64,000 nucleotides of DNA from Rhizobium sp. NLR16a (GTDB lineage Bacteria > Pseudomonadota > Alphaproteobacteria > Rhizobiales > Rhizobiaceae). Under the pieces are notes generated by a model. That model searched no databases, was not told where the DNA came from, and worked only from the letters and a program-made list of their open reading frames with translations. Both the position numbers and the translations under genes were made by a program. The DNA lies in the NCBI RefSeq assembly GCF_017948245.1, contig NZ_CP072865.1:2443501-2507500 (forward strand). The letters run 5' to 3'. Of the stretch, positions 35,479 to 44,027 are shown piece after piece. Each line of letters begins with the position of its first letter. Position 1 is the first letter of the stretch.

Positions 35479-36060
35479 TCAGCCCGTATTCATTTCTCTA
35501 AGCTGAGTAATGTATTGTTGTGGTCTGAGCCAAATGCCGGGAGTTTTGTATCCCATATGGCGAGCGATTTGCCCGGTCCAGGCGTTGCAATTATTGACGG
35601 TCGCCTCCCAGGTTTTGGACGTAGCCTGTAGCTTGCGAATGTAGGCGACAACATTGCTGTATTCCACCGGGCTGAGCAGCACACGCCAACTTGCAGATCG
35701 ATATTGCTCTTCAAGATCCCCATCGGTCCACCCGGTCGAAGCCGGGACGGGCACGAAATGGCCAAGCACATAGTCGGCCGGACTGTGAGAAGCCGGGGCA
35801 AGTCCTGCCACCTCTGGATTGATCATGTTGCCGCTCTGGTCCAACTTGCCGAAAACCACATAAGTGTGGCCGTAACTCAACGCATATCTCGAGCGAAATT
35901 CGATGAAATACTGATTCCCGACAACCCTACCGGTTGTTGCGGCAGCGTTCTTACTGACGGATGTAAAGCGCGGTTGTTGAGGCTTATCTGTTCCTTGGCA
36001 AGAGACCAGCACACCTACCATCAGAATCGCCAGCCACGAGCGACCATTTCCAAAGAGCAT
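35479..36060 (-). CDS. Lipoprotein with His...Cys pair, possible papain-like hydrolase
   Basis: A 193-residue protein from the ATG at 36060 (an ATG at 36129 adds a leader with a second basic stretch). A lipoprotein signal is visible, LAILMVGVLVSC, Cys21-like. Later come GHTYVVFGKL and NNCNAWTGQIARHMGY: a His that precedes a Cys, with a third acidic residue possibly between, as in permuted papain-like folds (NlpC/P60/LRAT clan). I do not recognise the exact family. It is followed by YkuD and lipoprotein genes on the same strand, so an envelope role is likely. Confidence 0.6.
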   Translation of the reverse strand: MLFGNGRSWLAILMVGVLVSCQGTDKPQQPRFTSVSKNAAATTGRVVGNQYFIEFRSRYALSYGHTYVVFGKLDQSGNMINPEVAGLAPASHSPADYVLGHFVPVPASTGWTDGDLEEQYRSASWRVLLSPVEYSNVVAYIRKLQATSKTWEATVNNCNAWTGQIARHMGYKTPGIWLRPQQYITQLREMNTG

Positions 36061-36204
36061 CAATACGCTCCATTTGCTTGCCCTGCCACGCAGGCCGGAA
36101 ATTACCGACCACTCTTGAACGTCGAGCATCGAAAACCGACGAGCAAGCCTGACGGATGTAAAGGAGGGAAGGACTATGTCAGCCCTCCCCTACTTAAATC
36201 GCAT

Positions 36205-36324
36205 TTACTTATAGACAGCCGCAGCGGGCGGCGGCGCCTTACCTTTTCCCTTGCCAATGGTCCCGCAGGCACTCAGATTGGCAACAGCAAGCACTGCAAA
36301 GATCACGACTACGATTCTGCTCAT
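36205..36324 (-). CDS. 39-residue lipoprotein
   Basis: A short reading frame on the minus strand: ATG at 36324, stop TAA at 36205. It encodes a lipoprotein signal ending ANLSAC with Cys18, then GTIGKGKGKAPPPAAAVYK. Short lipoproteins of this type (a GTxGKGK core and proline-alanine tail) are abundant in rhizobia. AGAGG lies about eight bases before the ATG. Function unknown; it would be anchored in the membrane with a basic, Pro/Ala-rich tail that could meet peptidoglycan. Confidence 0.6.
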   Translation of the reverse strand: MSRIVVVIFAVLAVANLSACGTIGKGKGKAPPPAAAVYK

Positions 36325-36487
36325 CAAGAAGTCCTCTGCTAGTCTGGAGTGGCTATCAACAAAACGAATCAAAGTTTAGCGGCAAACCGGTTCCTGACTA
36401 GTGCATAAAGAACACAATCTGCAACTTCGCTACATTAGCAGCTTGAAATGCGAATAGCCAACCCTTCAGTTCAGATGGTTAACGTCG

Positions 36488-37075
36488 TCAAATTACCACT
36501 ACCCGAGTACCCACCGGGACGCGATTGAAGAGATCAACGATGTTTGCGTTGGTCATCCGTATGCAACCATTTGAAACAGCCTGACCGATCGACCAGGGCT
36601 CGTTCGTCCCGTGCACGCGGAACAAGGTGTCTTGCCCGCCCTGATAAAGATATAGCGCCGCAGCGCCAAGCGGATTAAGCGGTCCACCGGGAACGCCGTT
36701 GGCATATTGTGCCAGTCGCGGCTTGCGCCGCATCATGTCCTCGGTCGGCCTCCAAGATGGCCACTCCGCTTTCCGCCCAATGATTGCTTCGCCCTTGAAG
36801 CTTAAACCTTCCTGACCGACAGCAATACCATAGCGTGTCGCCCGTCCGCCGGACTCTACGTAGTAGAGAAATCGTTCCCTGGTGTTAACTATGACAGTAC
36901 CTGGCGCTTCCCACCCGTAGTAAGCTACCTCCTGTTTGCGATAGCGCGGATCTTGATCGGGATTACCAGCGAAGACTGACCTTATCGTCCAATCTTCCGG
37001 AGCGCCACATCCAGAAACTATAGTTGCCAGTCCACCCAAGATGATTGCCCGGCGCGTAATGTGGTCTATCCCCAT
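36488..37075 (-). CDS. L,D-transpeptidase (YkuD domain), lipoprotein or Tat-type
   Basis: A 195-residue YkuD L,D-transpeptidase from the ATG at 37075, which builds 3-3 peptidoglycan crosslinks or attaches proteins to peptidoglycan. A basic start TRRAIILGGLATIVSGC suggests a lipoprotein signal (IVSGC), with twin arginines that may also direct Tat export. The catalytic region HGTNEPWSIGQAVSNGCIRM carries His and Cys in the family spacing. The in-frame ATG at 37162 adds an unlikely leader. Low G+C compared with the flanking core genes. Confidence 0.8.
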   Translation of the reverse strand: MGIDHITRRAIILGGLATIVSGCGAPEDWTIRSVFAGNPDQDPRYRKQEVAYYGWEAPGTVIVNTRERFLYYVESGGRATRYGIAVGQEGLSFKGEAIIGRKAEWPSWRPTEDMMRRKPRLAQYANGVPGGPLNPLGAAALYLYQGGQDTLFRVHGTNEPWSIGQAVSNGCIRMTNANIVDLFNRVPVGTRVVVI

Positions 37076-37253
37076 TTCCACCTGCTGCCTTCTTATTCTC
37101 TCTCCGCAAGCTATCATTGCAGAATACAGTGGCCATGCCAAGTGATGGTCCTGTAACAGCATTTTGAGAATTATAGGTTATTCGCTTGCGATGTGTTGTT
37201 ATCTTCTCAAGGAAGTGCGATGAGCCTCACGTCGCGGTGACAAGGACCAGCAG

Positions 37254-38009
37254 ATGAAACTTGGCCTTCAGGGAAAGATTGCGGTTGTGACCGGCGGAGC
37301 TTCAGGAATAGGGGCCGCAATATGCCGGCAGCTTGGCAGCGAAGGTGTGGCCGTGGTGATCGCCGATATCAACCTGGCTGGGGCAAGCCGCGTTGCACAA
37401 GAGGTTCGCTTGGAAGGTGGCATCGCCTTCCCCTTCTTTGCCGACGTCACCGATCCCCTTTCGGTGGAGCAATTGATGGCCTTCGCTGAAGCGGAAGGCG
37501 GCGGGATCGATCTGGCCGTCAACAACGCGGGAATTCGCGGCCCCCACAAAGCGACGAGAGACTATCCGATAGAGGAGTGGCATCGGGTGATCAAGGTCAA
37601 TCTCGATGGGGTCTTTTACTGCATGAAAAGCGAGATCGCAGCGATGATGGCGCGCGGCGGCGGAGCAATTGTCAATGTTTCATCCATTTTAGGCGCTGTT
37701 GGCTTACCGTTAACATCAGCTTACACAGCCGCCAAACACGGCGTACTCGGACTGACAAAAGCCGCAGCCCTTGAATATGCCAGGTTTGGAATCCGCCTGA
37801 ACGTTGTCGGGCCGGGCTGGATCGAAACGCCGTTGCTGACAGAACAACAGGAACTTCCGATGCAGAAAAAAATCGAGTCCCTCCAACCGATGGGTCGGCG
37901 CGGCAAACCCGAGGAGGTTGCAGCCCTCGTCTGCTTCCTTCTCTCCGAGCAGGCGAGTTTCATCACAGGTAGCTACCATGCGGTCGATGGAGCCTACACC
38001 GCGCACTAA
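37254..38009 (+). CDS. SDR family oxidoreductase
   Basis: A 251-residue short-chain dehydrogenase of the classical type: TGGASGIGAAI at the start, NNAGIRGP, NVSSILGAVG with the catalytic Ser, YTAAKHG with Tyr and Lys, and a C-terminal ITGSYHAVDGAYTAH (substrate loop). FabG-like or sugar/alcohol dehydrogenase; substrate not clear. It stands alone on the plus strand inside the lower-G+C segment, ahead of calB. The ATG at 37254 lies 91 bases from the divergent YkuD gene. Confidence 0.82.
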   Translation: MKLGLQGKIAVVTGGASGIGAAICRQLGSEGVAVVIADINLAGASRVAQEVRLEGGIAFPFFADVTDPLSVEQLMAFAEAEGGGIDLAVNNAGIRGPHKATRDYPIEEWHRVIKVNLDGVFYCMKSEIAAMMARGGGAIVNVSSILGAVGLPLTSAYTAAKHGVLGLTKAAALEYARFGIRLNVVGPGWIETPLLTEQQELPMQKKIESLQPMGRRGKPEEVAALVCFLLSEQASFITGSYHAVDGAYTAH

Positions 38010-38202
38010 GTGCAAAGGCCGCTAGCAACAGCCTCGGCCACAACCTGATTGTTGGGCCGTAGGGGCCGCGACGGCTGTTGAATCGATCGCCCAGGCCTAC
38101 TGCGATGTTTCGGGCCGTCGGTGCAACGCCGCACGCATTCCAGGGTCGATCTGCGGGAGGAAGAAGGATACTCATGTCAGGCCGAAGGCATTCCTTTCTG
38201 CT

Positions 38203-38350
38203 GGCTTGATGAGAAGCGCTTTACTTGCGGATCGCTTCGGCCAGAAAGCGGCGCATCGCCTCGCCGAAGGGTGGCCGCATCATATGTTCCGCCTCAACCA
38301 TCTTGCTCTGGTGATAGACGGCGCGCGGATGCGAGAAGGCGAGGAAACCG
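38203..38350. repeat. Intact copy of the direct repeat (calB 3' end)
   Basis: The segment covers the last codons of calB and 18 bases beyond its stop, and is repeated with about 89% identity at 32847-32995. Both copies have the same orientation, and the intervening 5.2 kb contains the SDR, acyltransferase, lipoprotein and YkuD genes. Confidence 0.85.
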
Positions 38351-39660
38351 AACTTGCCATGATAGGCGCCCATGCCGGAATGACCGACGCCACCGAACGG
38401 CAGGCCTTCAGCCGTAACATGGCTCATGCAATCGTTTATGGTCACGCCGCCGGAGGTCGTATTGTCAAGCACACGACGCTCCTCTTCGCCATCCTGGCTG
38501 AAGTAATAAAGGGCGAGCGGCCGCGGCCGGGCGTTGATGCGATCGATAACGTCGGCGACATCGCGATAGGGAAGAACCGGCAGAACCGGCCCGAAGATTT
38601 CCTCCTGCAGCGCGCGCATGTCGTCGCTGGGCTCGAGGATCAGGGTCGGCGGCATGCGGTAGGCCGGTTGCTGGGAGAGGTTCTCTCCTGCCGGATTGAT
38701 TTCGACGACGCGGGCGCCCTTGGCCCTGGCGTCGTCGACCAGGCCCTGCACGCGGTCATAATGACGGGCATTGACGATCGAAGTGTAATCAGGATTGTCC
38801 TTCAGCGTCGGATACATCGCACCGACCGCCGCGACCGCATGTTCGACAAAGGCTTCGACGCTTTCCTCAGGCACGTAGACATGATCCGGAGCCAGGCAGA
38901 TCTGGCCGGCGTTCAGCGTCTTGACGGTCATGACACGGCGCGCCGCGTCTGCGATATTGGCCGAACGGCCGACGATGACGGGCGACTTGCCGCCGAGTTC
39001 GAGCGTCAGAGGCGTGAGGTTTTCCGCCGCGGCCCGCATGACCTGATGGGCAATCGCCGTGCCGCCGGTGAAGATCAGATGGTCGAAGGCGAGCGAGGTG
39101 AAAGCGGTGCCGGTCGCCGGTCCGCCCTGCACCACCGCAATTTCCGTTTCGTCGAAGGAGCGGGCAACGAGTTCGGCCATCAGCGCGGCCGAAGCCGGCG
39201 TCACCTCCGACGGCTTGATCATGGCTCGGTTGCCGGCGGCGAGAATGCCCGCAAGCGGGGCAAGGGCGAGCTGATACGGGAAATTCCAGGGGCTCAGGAT
39301 GCCGACCACCCCCTTCGGCTGATAGACTACCTCGGCAACAGCGTCCGGGAACAATGCCTCGTGCTGCTCGGGTCTCAGCCATTCTGCAAGATGAGCCTTG
39401 GCATATTTGAGCGAACCGACGCAGGTGAAGACGTCGAGAAGCAGGCTCGCCTCGACGCTGCGACTTCCGAAATCCTCCGAGAGAGCCGCCGCAATCGCAT
39501 CCTTATGATCGACGAGAAGGGCGACGACACGGTCGATGCGATTAATGCGGGTCCCGATATCAGGCGGCCCCTCCTTGAGGAAGGACGCCCGTTGCCGGGC
39601 AAGCAGCGCCTTCATGGCGTCAGCACTGTTATCGGTGGCGATTGGGGTGACGGTGTTCAT
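38221..39660 (-). CDS. calB: CalB-like coniferyl aldehyde dehydrogenase
   Basis: A 479-residue aldehyde dehydrogenase of the coniferyl-aldehyde type: the motif GVVGILSPWNFPYQL, LELGGKSPVIV, and the catalytic cysteine in NAGQICLAPDHV, with VTAEGLPFGGVGHSGMGAYHGK at the C-terminus. It would oxidise coniferyl aldehyde to ferulate (or 4-coumaraldehyde to 4-coumarate). It is the last gene of the minus-strand operon fcs-ech-adh-calB and starts 22 bases after the adh stop. Its 3' end is duplicated at 32847-32995. Confidence 0.85.
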   Translation of the reverse strand: MNTVTPIATDNSADAMKALLARQRASFLKEGPPDIGTRINRIDRVVALLVDHKDAIAAALSEDFGSRSVEASLLLDVFTCVGSLKYAKAHLAEWLRPEQHEALFPDAVAEVVYQPKGVVGILSPWNFPYQLALAPLAGILAAGNRAMIKPSEVTPASAALMAELVARSFDETEIAVVQGGPATGTAFTSLAFDHLIFTGGTAIAHQVMRAAAENLTPLTLELGGKSPVIVGRSANIADAARRVMTVKTLNAGQICLAPDHVYVPEESVEAFVEHAVAAVGAMYPTLKDNPDYTSIVNARHYDRVQGLVDDARAKGARVVEINPAGENLSQQPAYRMPPTLILEPSDDMRALQEEIFGPVLPVLPYRDVADVIDRINARPRPLALYYFSQDGEEERRVLDNTTSGGVTINDCMSHVTAEGLPFGGVGHSGMGAYHGKFGFLAFSHPRAVYHQSKMVEAEHMMRPPFGEAMRRFLAEAIRK

Positions 39661-39682
39661 TGGTTCCTCCCTTAAAACGATG

Positions 39683-40789
39683 TCAGGCGGCCGGCTGGCG
39701 CACGACCGGTTTCAGCACAACGCCTCTTTCCGAGTCCTCCACCGCGCGGTTGATGTCGGCGAAATCGTAGAAGCTGACGAGCCTGTCGAACGGGAAGCGC
39801 CCTTGGCGATGAAGGTCGATCAACAAGGGGATCAGCACGTCGGGATTGGAATCGCCCTCGACGATGCCGCGCACCCGGCGTCCGCCGGACAGGATATGGG
39901 TGAGATCGAGCGTCAACGTTGCACCGTGAGGCGAGGCCCCGACGATGCCGCATGTGCCGCGCGGCGCCAACACCCGCACGCACTGGTCGATGACGGCGGG
40001 CACACCAGAGGCATCGATCGAATAGTCGACGCCAGCACCGGTCAGCGCCATGATCGCGGCGGCCGCGTCGCACGCCTTGCCATTGACGATGTCGGTCGCC
40101 CCGAGTTCCGCTGCAAGCGCCAGCCGCGTCTCGTTGACGTCGACGGCGATGATCCGTGACGCACCGACGACCCGCGCCGCCATCACGGCAGCCAGACCAA
40201 CAGAGCCCATGCCGAAAACTGCAAGTATTTTTCCAGGCTTGACGCTGAGGGCATTCATCACCGCGCCGGCGCCGGTCTGGATACCGCAGGCGAGCGGGCC
40301 AAGCAGCGCCAGATCCGCATCTTTCGGCACTTTCACGATATTGCGTTCATGGCAGAGTGCGTGGCTTGCGAAGGACGATTGTCCGAAAATGTTGCCATGA
40401 ATACGCTCTCCTTCGCGTGAGAGCCCGCTCGAACCGTCGGCGCGCGCACCGAAGAAGTTGCGCGGGAAGAACTCGTGGCAGTAGGTTTCTTCATGATCGT
40501 TGCAGCTCGGGCAATGACCGCAGGAATTGAAGGTCATAACCACGTGATCGCCCGGGACCACCTTGGCAACGCCCGGCCCGACACGTTCGACGATGCCGGC
40601 GCCCTCGTGGCCGAGCACGACCGGCTGCGGCACCGGCAGATGCTGGTCCCGCATGACGATATCGGTATGGCAAACGCCGGTCGCTATGACGCGAACCAGG
40701 ATTTCCCCCTCGCGCGGCTCCTCCAGATCGAGACTTTCCAATGAAAACGGCATATGCGGCGCACGCGCCACCGCGGCATGAATCTTCAT
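39683..40789 (-). CDS. Zinc-dependent aryl/benzyl alcohol dehydrogenase
   Basis: A 368-residue zinc MDR enzyme. Catalytic zinc ligands are in GVCHTD and GHEGAG, the structural zinc in [15 protein letters not shown] (four Cys), and the nucleotide-binding [20 protein letters not shown]. It resembles benzyl or aryl alcohol dehydrogenases (XylB type). In this operon it probably interconverts aromatic alcohol and aldehyde, such as vanillyl alcohol, or covers 4-coumaryl or sinapyl alcohols beside CalA. It lies between ech (31 bases) and calB (22 bases). Confidence 0.85.
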   Translation of the reverse strand: MKIHAAVARAPHMPFSLESLDLEEPREGEILVRVIATGVCHTDIVMRDQHLPVPQPVVLGHEGAGIVERVGPGVAKVVPGDHVVMTFNSCGHCPSCNDHEETYCHEFFPRNFFGARADGSSGLSREGERIHGNIFGQSSFASHALCHERNIVKVPKDADLALLGPLACGIQTGAGAVMNALSVKPGKILAVFGMGSVGLAAVMAARVVGASRIIAVDVNETRLALAAELGATDIVNGKACDAAAAIMALTGAGVDYSIDASGVPAVIDQCVRVLAPRGTCGIVGASPHGATLTLDLTHILSGGRRVRGIVEGDSNPDVLIPLLIDLHRQGRFPFDRLVSFYDFADINRAVEDSERGVVLKPVVRQPAA

Positions 40790-40820
40790 TCTATCCCCCT
40801 CCCGAGATCAATCCGCGCCC

Positions 40821-41642
40821 TCAGCCGCGCTTGTAGGCGCCGAGCCCCGGCTGATAGGTCTTGTCGTCGAGGAACTGCTTCAGCCCCTCATCGCGCCCTT
40901 TGGTCTTGTCGAGAAACAGCATCTGCTCCAACTTGGCGTAGATGTAATCGTCGGCGAGATCCCACGGCAGGTTGCGCACCCGCTTATAGGTGTCCTTGGC
41001 GGCCTTCAGCGTCACCGGGTTCTTTTCGAGCAGGCTCGCGCAAATCTTGCGAACCCGGTTTTCGAGCTCGGCGAGCGGCACGGCCTCGTTGACGAGACCC
41101 ATTTCGGCAGCCTTGCGCCCGCCGAAGAGTTCGCCGGTCATGATGTAGTAGAGGGCGTCGCGATGGCGCATCACCTCGGCCACCGCACGGGTGACATTGC
41201 CACCCGGCAAGATGCCCCAATTAATCTCGGAAAGGCCGAAATTCGCCTCCTCGGCGGCGATGGCAAGGTCGCAGGAAACGAGCGGTGTGAAGGCGCCGCC
41301 GAAGCACCAGCCATTGACCATGGCGATCGTCGGCTTTTCGAAATACATCAGCCGACCCCACCAGCCGCCGGATTGGCGCCGCGCCTTCAATGTGGCATCG
41401 CGCGGCTTGTCGTCATTGTCGCGAAAGTATTCCTTGAGATCCATTCCGGCGGACCAGGACTCGCCGGCGCCGCGCAGGACGAGCACGCCGCAGCGCTCAT
41501 CGCCCTCGAGCTCATCGAGCACCTCCAGCATCCGTGCATTCAAGGCCGGGTTCATCGCATTGCGCTTTTCCGGTCGGTTGAGAGTCACGAAAGCGATGCC
41601 GTTATCGAACTCGACCAGAACCGGCGATTGGTCTTCAGTCAT
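40821..41642 (-). CDS. ech: Ech, hydroxycinnamoyl-CoA hydratase-lyase
   Basis: A 273-residue crotonase-fold enzyme that hydrates feruloyl-CoA and cleaves it to vanillin and acetyl-CoA. The pattern LNRPEKRNAMNP, the SAGMDLKEYF region with Tyr72, and the FGLSEINWGI with Glu139 match the HCHL group, where Tyr and Glu act on the substrate; a later YAKLEQ Tyr also fits. The residue choice argues for hydroxycinnamoyl substrates rather than fatty enoyl-CoA. It starts 45 bases after fcs and continues to adh. Confidence 0.87.
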   Translation of the reverse strand: MTEDQSPVLVEFDNGIAFVTLNRPEKRNAMNPALNARMLEVLDELEGDERCGVLVLRGAGESWSAGMDLKEYFRDNDDKPRDATLKARRQSGGWWGRLMYFEKPTIAMVNGWCFGGAFTPLVSCDLAIAAEEANFGLSEINWGILPGGNVTRAVAEVMRHRDALYYIMTGELFGGRKAAEMGLVNEAVPLAELENRVRKICASLLEKNPVTLKAAKDTYKRVRNLPWDLADDYIYAKLEQMLFLDKTKGRDEGLKQFLDDKTYQPGLGAYKRG

Positions 41643-41687
41643 GAGGTCACTCCATTGGTTTCAGCGTGATTGCCGAGGGCCGTTTCA

Positions 41688-43265
41688 TCAGGCCTGTCGT
41701 TGACGGGTTTCGTCGGCATGAAGCTGGCGCAGAACATGTTTCTGCACCTTGCCGGAGGCGGTGCGGGGAACGGCTTCGACGAAGAGGATGTGCGCCGGGC
41801 GCTTGAAGGCGGCGAGCTTCGCCGCGCAATGGCCGGCAATCGCCTCGCCCGTCACCACGGCACCCGGCCGCAGTACGACATAGGCAACGCCGCATTCCCC
41901 CCACCTGTTGTCGGGAAAGCCGACGACCGCGACGTCGAGGATATCGGGATGGCTTGCGAGTACGGCCTCGACTTCGGCCGGATAGACATTCTCACCGCCG
42001 CTGATATACATATCCTTCAGCCGGTCGACGATGCGATAGAAGCCGTTTGCTTCGCACCGGCCGAGATCGCCGGTACGGTACCAGCCATCGGTGAAGGCGG
42101 CGGCGGTTTCCGCAGGCTTGTTCCAGTAGCCCGGCGTCACCGCCGGTCCACGCAGCCAGAGTTCGCCGATCTCGCCGCGACCAACGTCGTGGCCACCCTC
42201 GCCGACAATGCGGATGTCGACCAATGGTGCGGGAAGACCGACGCTGCCAAGATTGTCCTGCACCGCGCGCCGGTCGATCGGCACATGCAGCACCGTTCCG
42301 GCCTCGCTCATGCCGTAACCGTTGACCAGTACAACGCCGTCATCGAGATAGCTTTCGATCAGCGCCTGCGTCAGCGGCGCGCCGCCGACGAAGAGCGCCT
42401 GCAGGCCAGAGAGAGCCGCGGCGCTATAGGCGGGATCGTTGCGCAGAGCGAGGGCGATCTGCGGCACGGCGAAATAATGGGTGACGGCACGCTCACGCAA
42501 GACGGCCAGCGTGCGCGCCGGAGTGAAGCGGTCGCAGATGACGAGCGTACCACCCAGCATCAATGTGGTTCGAGCCACGGCAATGAGCCCGATCGTGTGG
42601 AAGAACGGCAGATCGCACAAAGCGACCGATGCCGGCCCGATCTCTCCGACGAAGGAAAAATTGATGGCGGCAAAGAAAGCATTGCGGCCGGTGATGACGA
42701 CGCCCTTCGGCCGCCCTGTCGTGCCCGAGGTGTAGAGAAGGACACACGCCCGATCGGCATCTCCGGACACCGGATCGGCGGAGGCGCTCGCCTCGATGCG
42801 GGCCGCAAGCCCGGCTGGGCCATCTGCCGTCGAGATCACCGCCATGTCAGGATCGGTATCGGCAAGGGTCGCCGCAACAGCCGAAAACTCCTCGTCGCAG
42901 ACCAGGAGCGCCGGCGCGCAATCGGCAAGGATCGGCAGCAGTTCGGCGGCGCCGAGACGCCAGTTGAGCGGCACATAAACGGCGCCGACGCGCTGGCAGG
43001 CAAAAGCCAGCACGATCGAATCGATCGAGTTGCGCGCCAGCATGGCGATCCGCGCCCCGTCCCGGCGCGCTCCGAGCATATCATCGAGGAAACCGGCGCA
43101 TCGGGCGATCCGCATATCGAGCTCGGCATAGGTAAGCTCTCGGCCGGTCGCGATCTCGAACAGGGCCTGTCGATCCGGCGCGACACGGGCGCGGTAAAGG
43201 ATGGGATCATCCGCCACCAGTCCGCAATCGACGGACGAAGACTTTCCGGAAAGGCAATGCGCCAT
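41688..43265 (-). CDS. fcs: Feruloyl-CoA synthetase-like AMP-dependent ligase
   Basis: A 525-residue acyl-CoA synthetase of the ANL superfamily. Seen: LLYTSGTTGRPKGVV (P-loop), the GYGMSEAG motif, WYRTGDLG and the C-terminal domain with YISGGENVYPAEVE and PRTASGKVQKH (catalytic Lys). It would make feruloyl- or coumaroyl-CoA from the acid. The ATG at 43265 is preferred since GGGAGG lies six bases upstream; longer in-frame starts run into the promoter palindrome. It is the first gene of the operon to ech, adh and calB. Confidence 0.83.
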   Translation of the reverse strand: MAHCLSGKSSSVDCGLVADDPILYRARVAPDRQALFEIATGRELTYAELDMRIARCAGFLDDMLGARRDGARIAMLARNSIDSIVLAFACQRVGAVYVPLNWRLGAAELLPILADCAPALLVCDEEFSAVAATLADTDPDMAVISTADGPAGLAARIEASASADPVSGDADRACVLLYTSGTTGRPKGVVITGRNAFFAAINFSFVGEIGPASVALCDLPFFHTIGLIAVARTTLMLGGTLVICDRFTPARTLAVLRERAVTHYFAVPQIALALRNDPAYSAAALSGLQALFVGGAPLTQALIESYLDDGVVLVNGYGMSEAGTVLHVPIDRRAVQDNLGSVGLPAPLVDIRIVGEGGHDVGRGEIGELWLRGPAVTPGYWNKPAETAAAFTDGWYRTGDLGRCEANGFYRIVDRLKDMYISGGENVYPAEVEAVLASHPDILDVAVVGFPDNRWGECGVAYVVLRPGAVVTGEAIAGHCAAKLAAFKRPAHILFVEAVPRTASGKVQKHVLRQLHADETRQRQA

Positions 43266-43307
43266 TTTTCCTCCCATGCCAGCCGCTCCTCCGCGGCCGA
43301 CAATTTT

Positions 43308-43322
43308 GTATGTAACACATAC
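43308..43322. promoter_or_regulatory. GTATGT-x3-ACATAC palindrome, likely MarR operator
   Basis: A perfect 6-bp inverted repeat with a three-base spacer, 43 bases upstream of the fcs ATG, in AT-rich DNA on the minus-strand promoter side. The divergent marR gene starts 142 bases away. MarR proteins that sense hydroxycinnamoyl-CoA bind palindromes of this size in fcs/ech promoters of other bacteria, so this is a plausible operator for 43464-43949; binding is inferred. Confidence 0.6.
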
Positions 43323-43463
43323 TAATATTTTTTTAGGAGGATGCAAGAGGCTGCTCGCCGCAAATCCATCCACTCCGACAAGCTCTGGGAAATCTTCGGG
43401 GCGGATATTGACTAACCTGCTGATTTTGATGGTTATGGCGCCTTGACTGGGCGAGAATGAATA

Positions 43464-43949
43464 ATGGCCGGAAAACCACCGCAGGATGATTTTGAGAGCG
43501 AGGATGTTCCGGCGACCCCGTCACTCGACGTCGGCCGGCTTGGCAATCTCCTCGGTTTTCATCTGCGTATGGCGCACGTCGCGATCTACCGCGACTTCGC
43601 TGAAACCATGGAGGAGCTGGGGCTGACGCAAAAACAGCTCGCGGTGATGGAACTGCTTGCAGTCAATGCCGGTGCATCGCAGATCGACCTTGCCAATACG
43701 CTCGGCACCGACCGCGCGACCATGATGGCCCTCGTCAACCGGCTCGCAGGCCGCGACCTCATCGAGCGCCGCCCTTCAGCTACGGACCGGCGCCGCCAGG
43801 AACTGCATCTGACGATGGCCGGTCACGCCATGCTCGCGCGGGCGCGCAAGCTGATCGATGCGCACGAACAGCGTTTCATCGACCGGTTTTCGCAAGATGA
43901 AATGGATGCTCTGCTGGCTGCGCTGAAGCGGATATATAAGCGCGACTGA
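43464..43949 (+). CDS. MarR-family regulator of hydroxycinnamate genes
   Basis: A 161-residue MarR protein. The winged helix is visible from LGLTQKQLAVMELLAVNAGASQIDLANTLGTDRATMMALVNRLAGRDLIERR, with the wing SATDRRRQELHLT. It faces fcs across the palindrome 43308-43322, the usual arrangement for repressors of ferulate/coumarate degradation that respond to the CoA thioester. The N-terminal DDFESEDVPATP is a flexible extension. Target and ligand are inferred from neighbours. Confidence 0.85.
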   Translation: MAGKPPQDDFESEDVPATPSLDVGRLGNLLGFHLRMAHVAIYRDFAETMEELGLTQKQLAVMELLAVNAGASQIDLANTLGTDRATMMALVNRLAGRDLIERRPSATDRRRQELHLTMAGHAMLARARKLIDAHEQRFIDRFSQDEMDALLAALKRIYKRD

Positions 43950-44027
43950 AACCCGCTTCCGCCCTTTGCCGGCTTGCCAGAGCAGAACAGGAGCCTTGGC
44001 AACTCCGGCGAAGCAATGCGCGCAGAC

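Noticed and set aside
38203..39675. A 489-codon plus-strand frame over calB.
   Set aside because: It is the antisense of calB and has no domain signature.
43341..43415. A 24-codon plus-strand frame directly after AGGAGG between fcs and marR.
   Set aside because: The spacing between AGGAGG and ATG is zero and the frame lies in the fcs leader on the other strand; likely chance.
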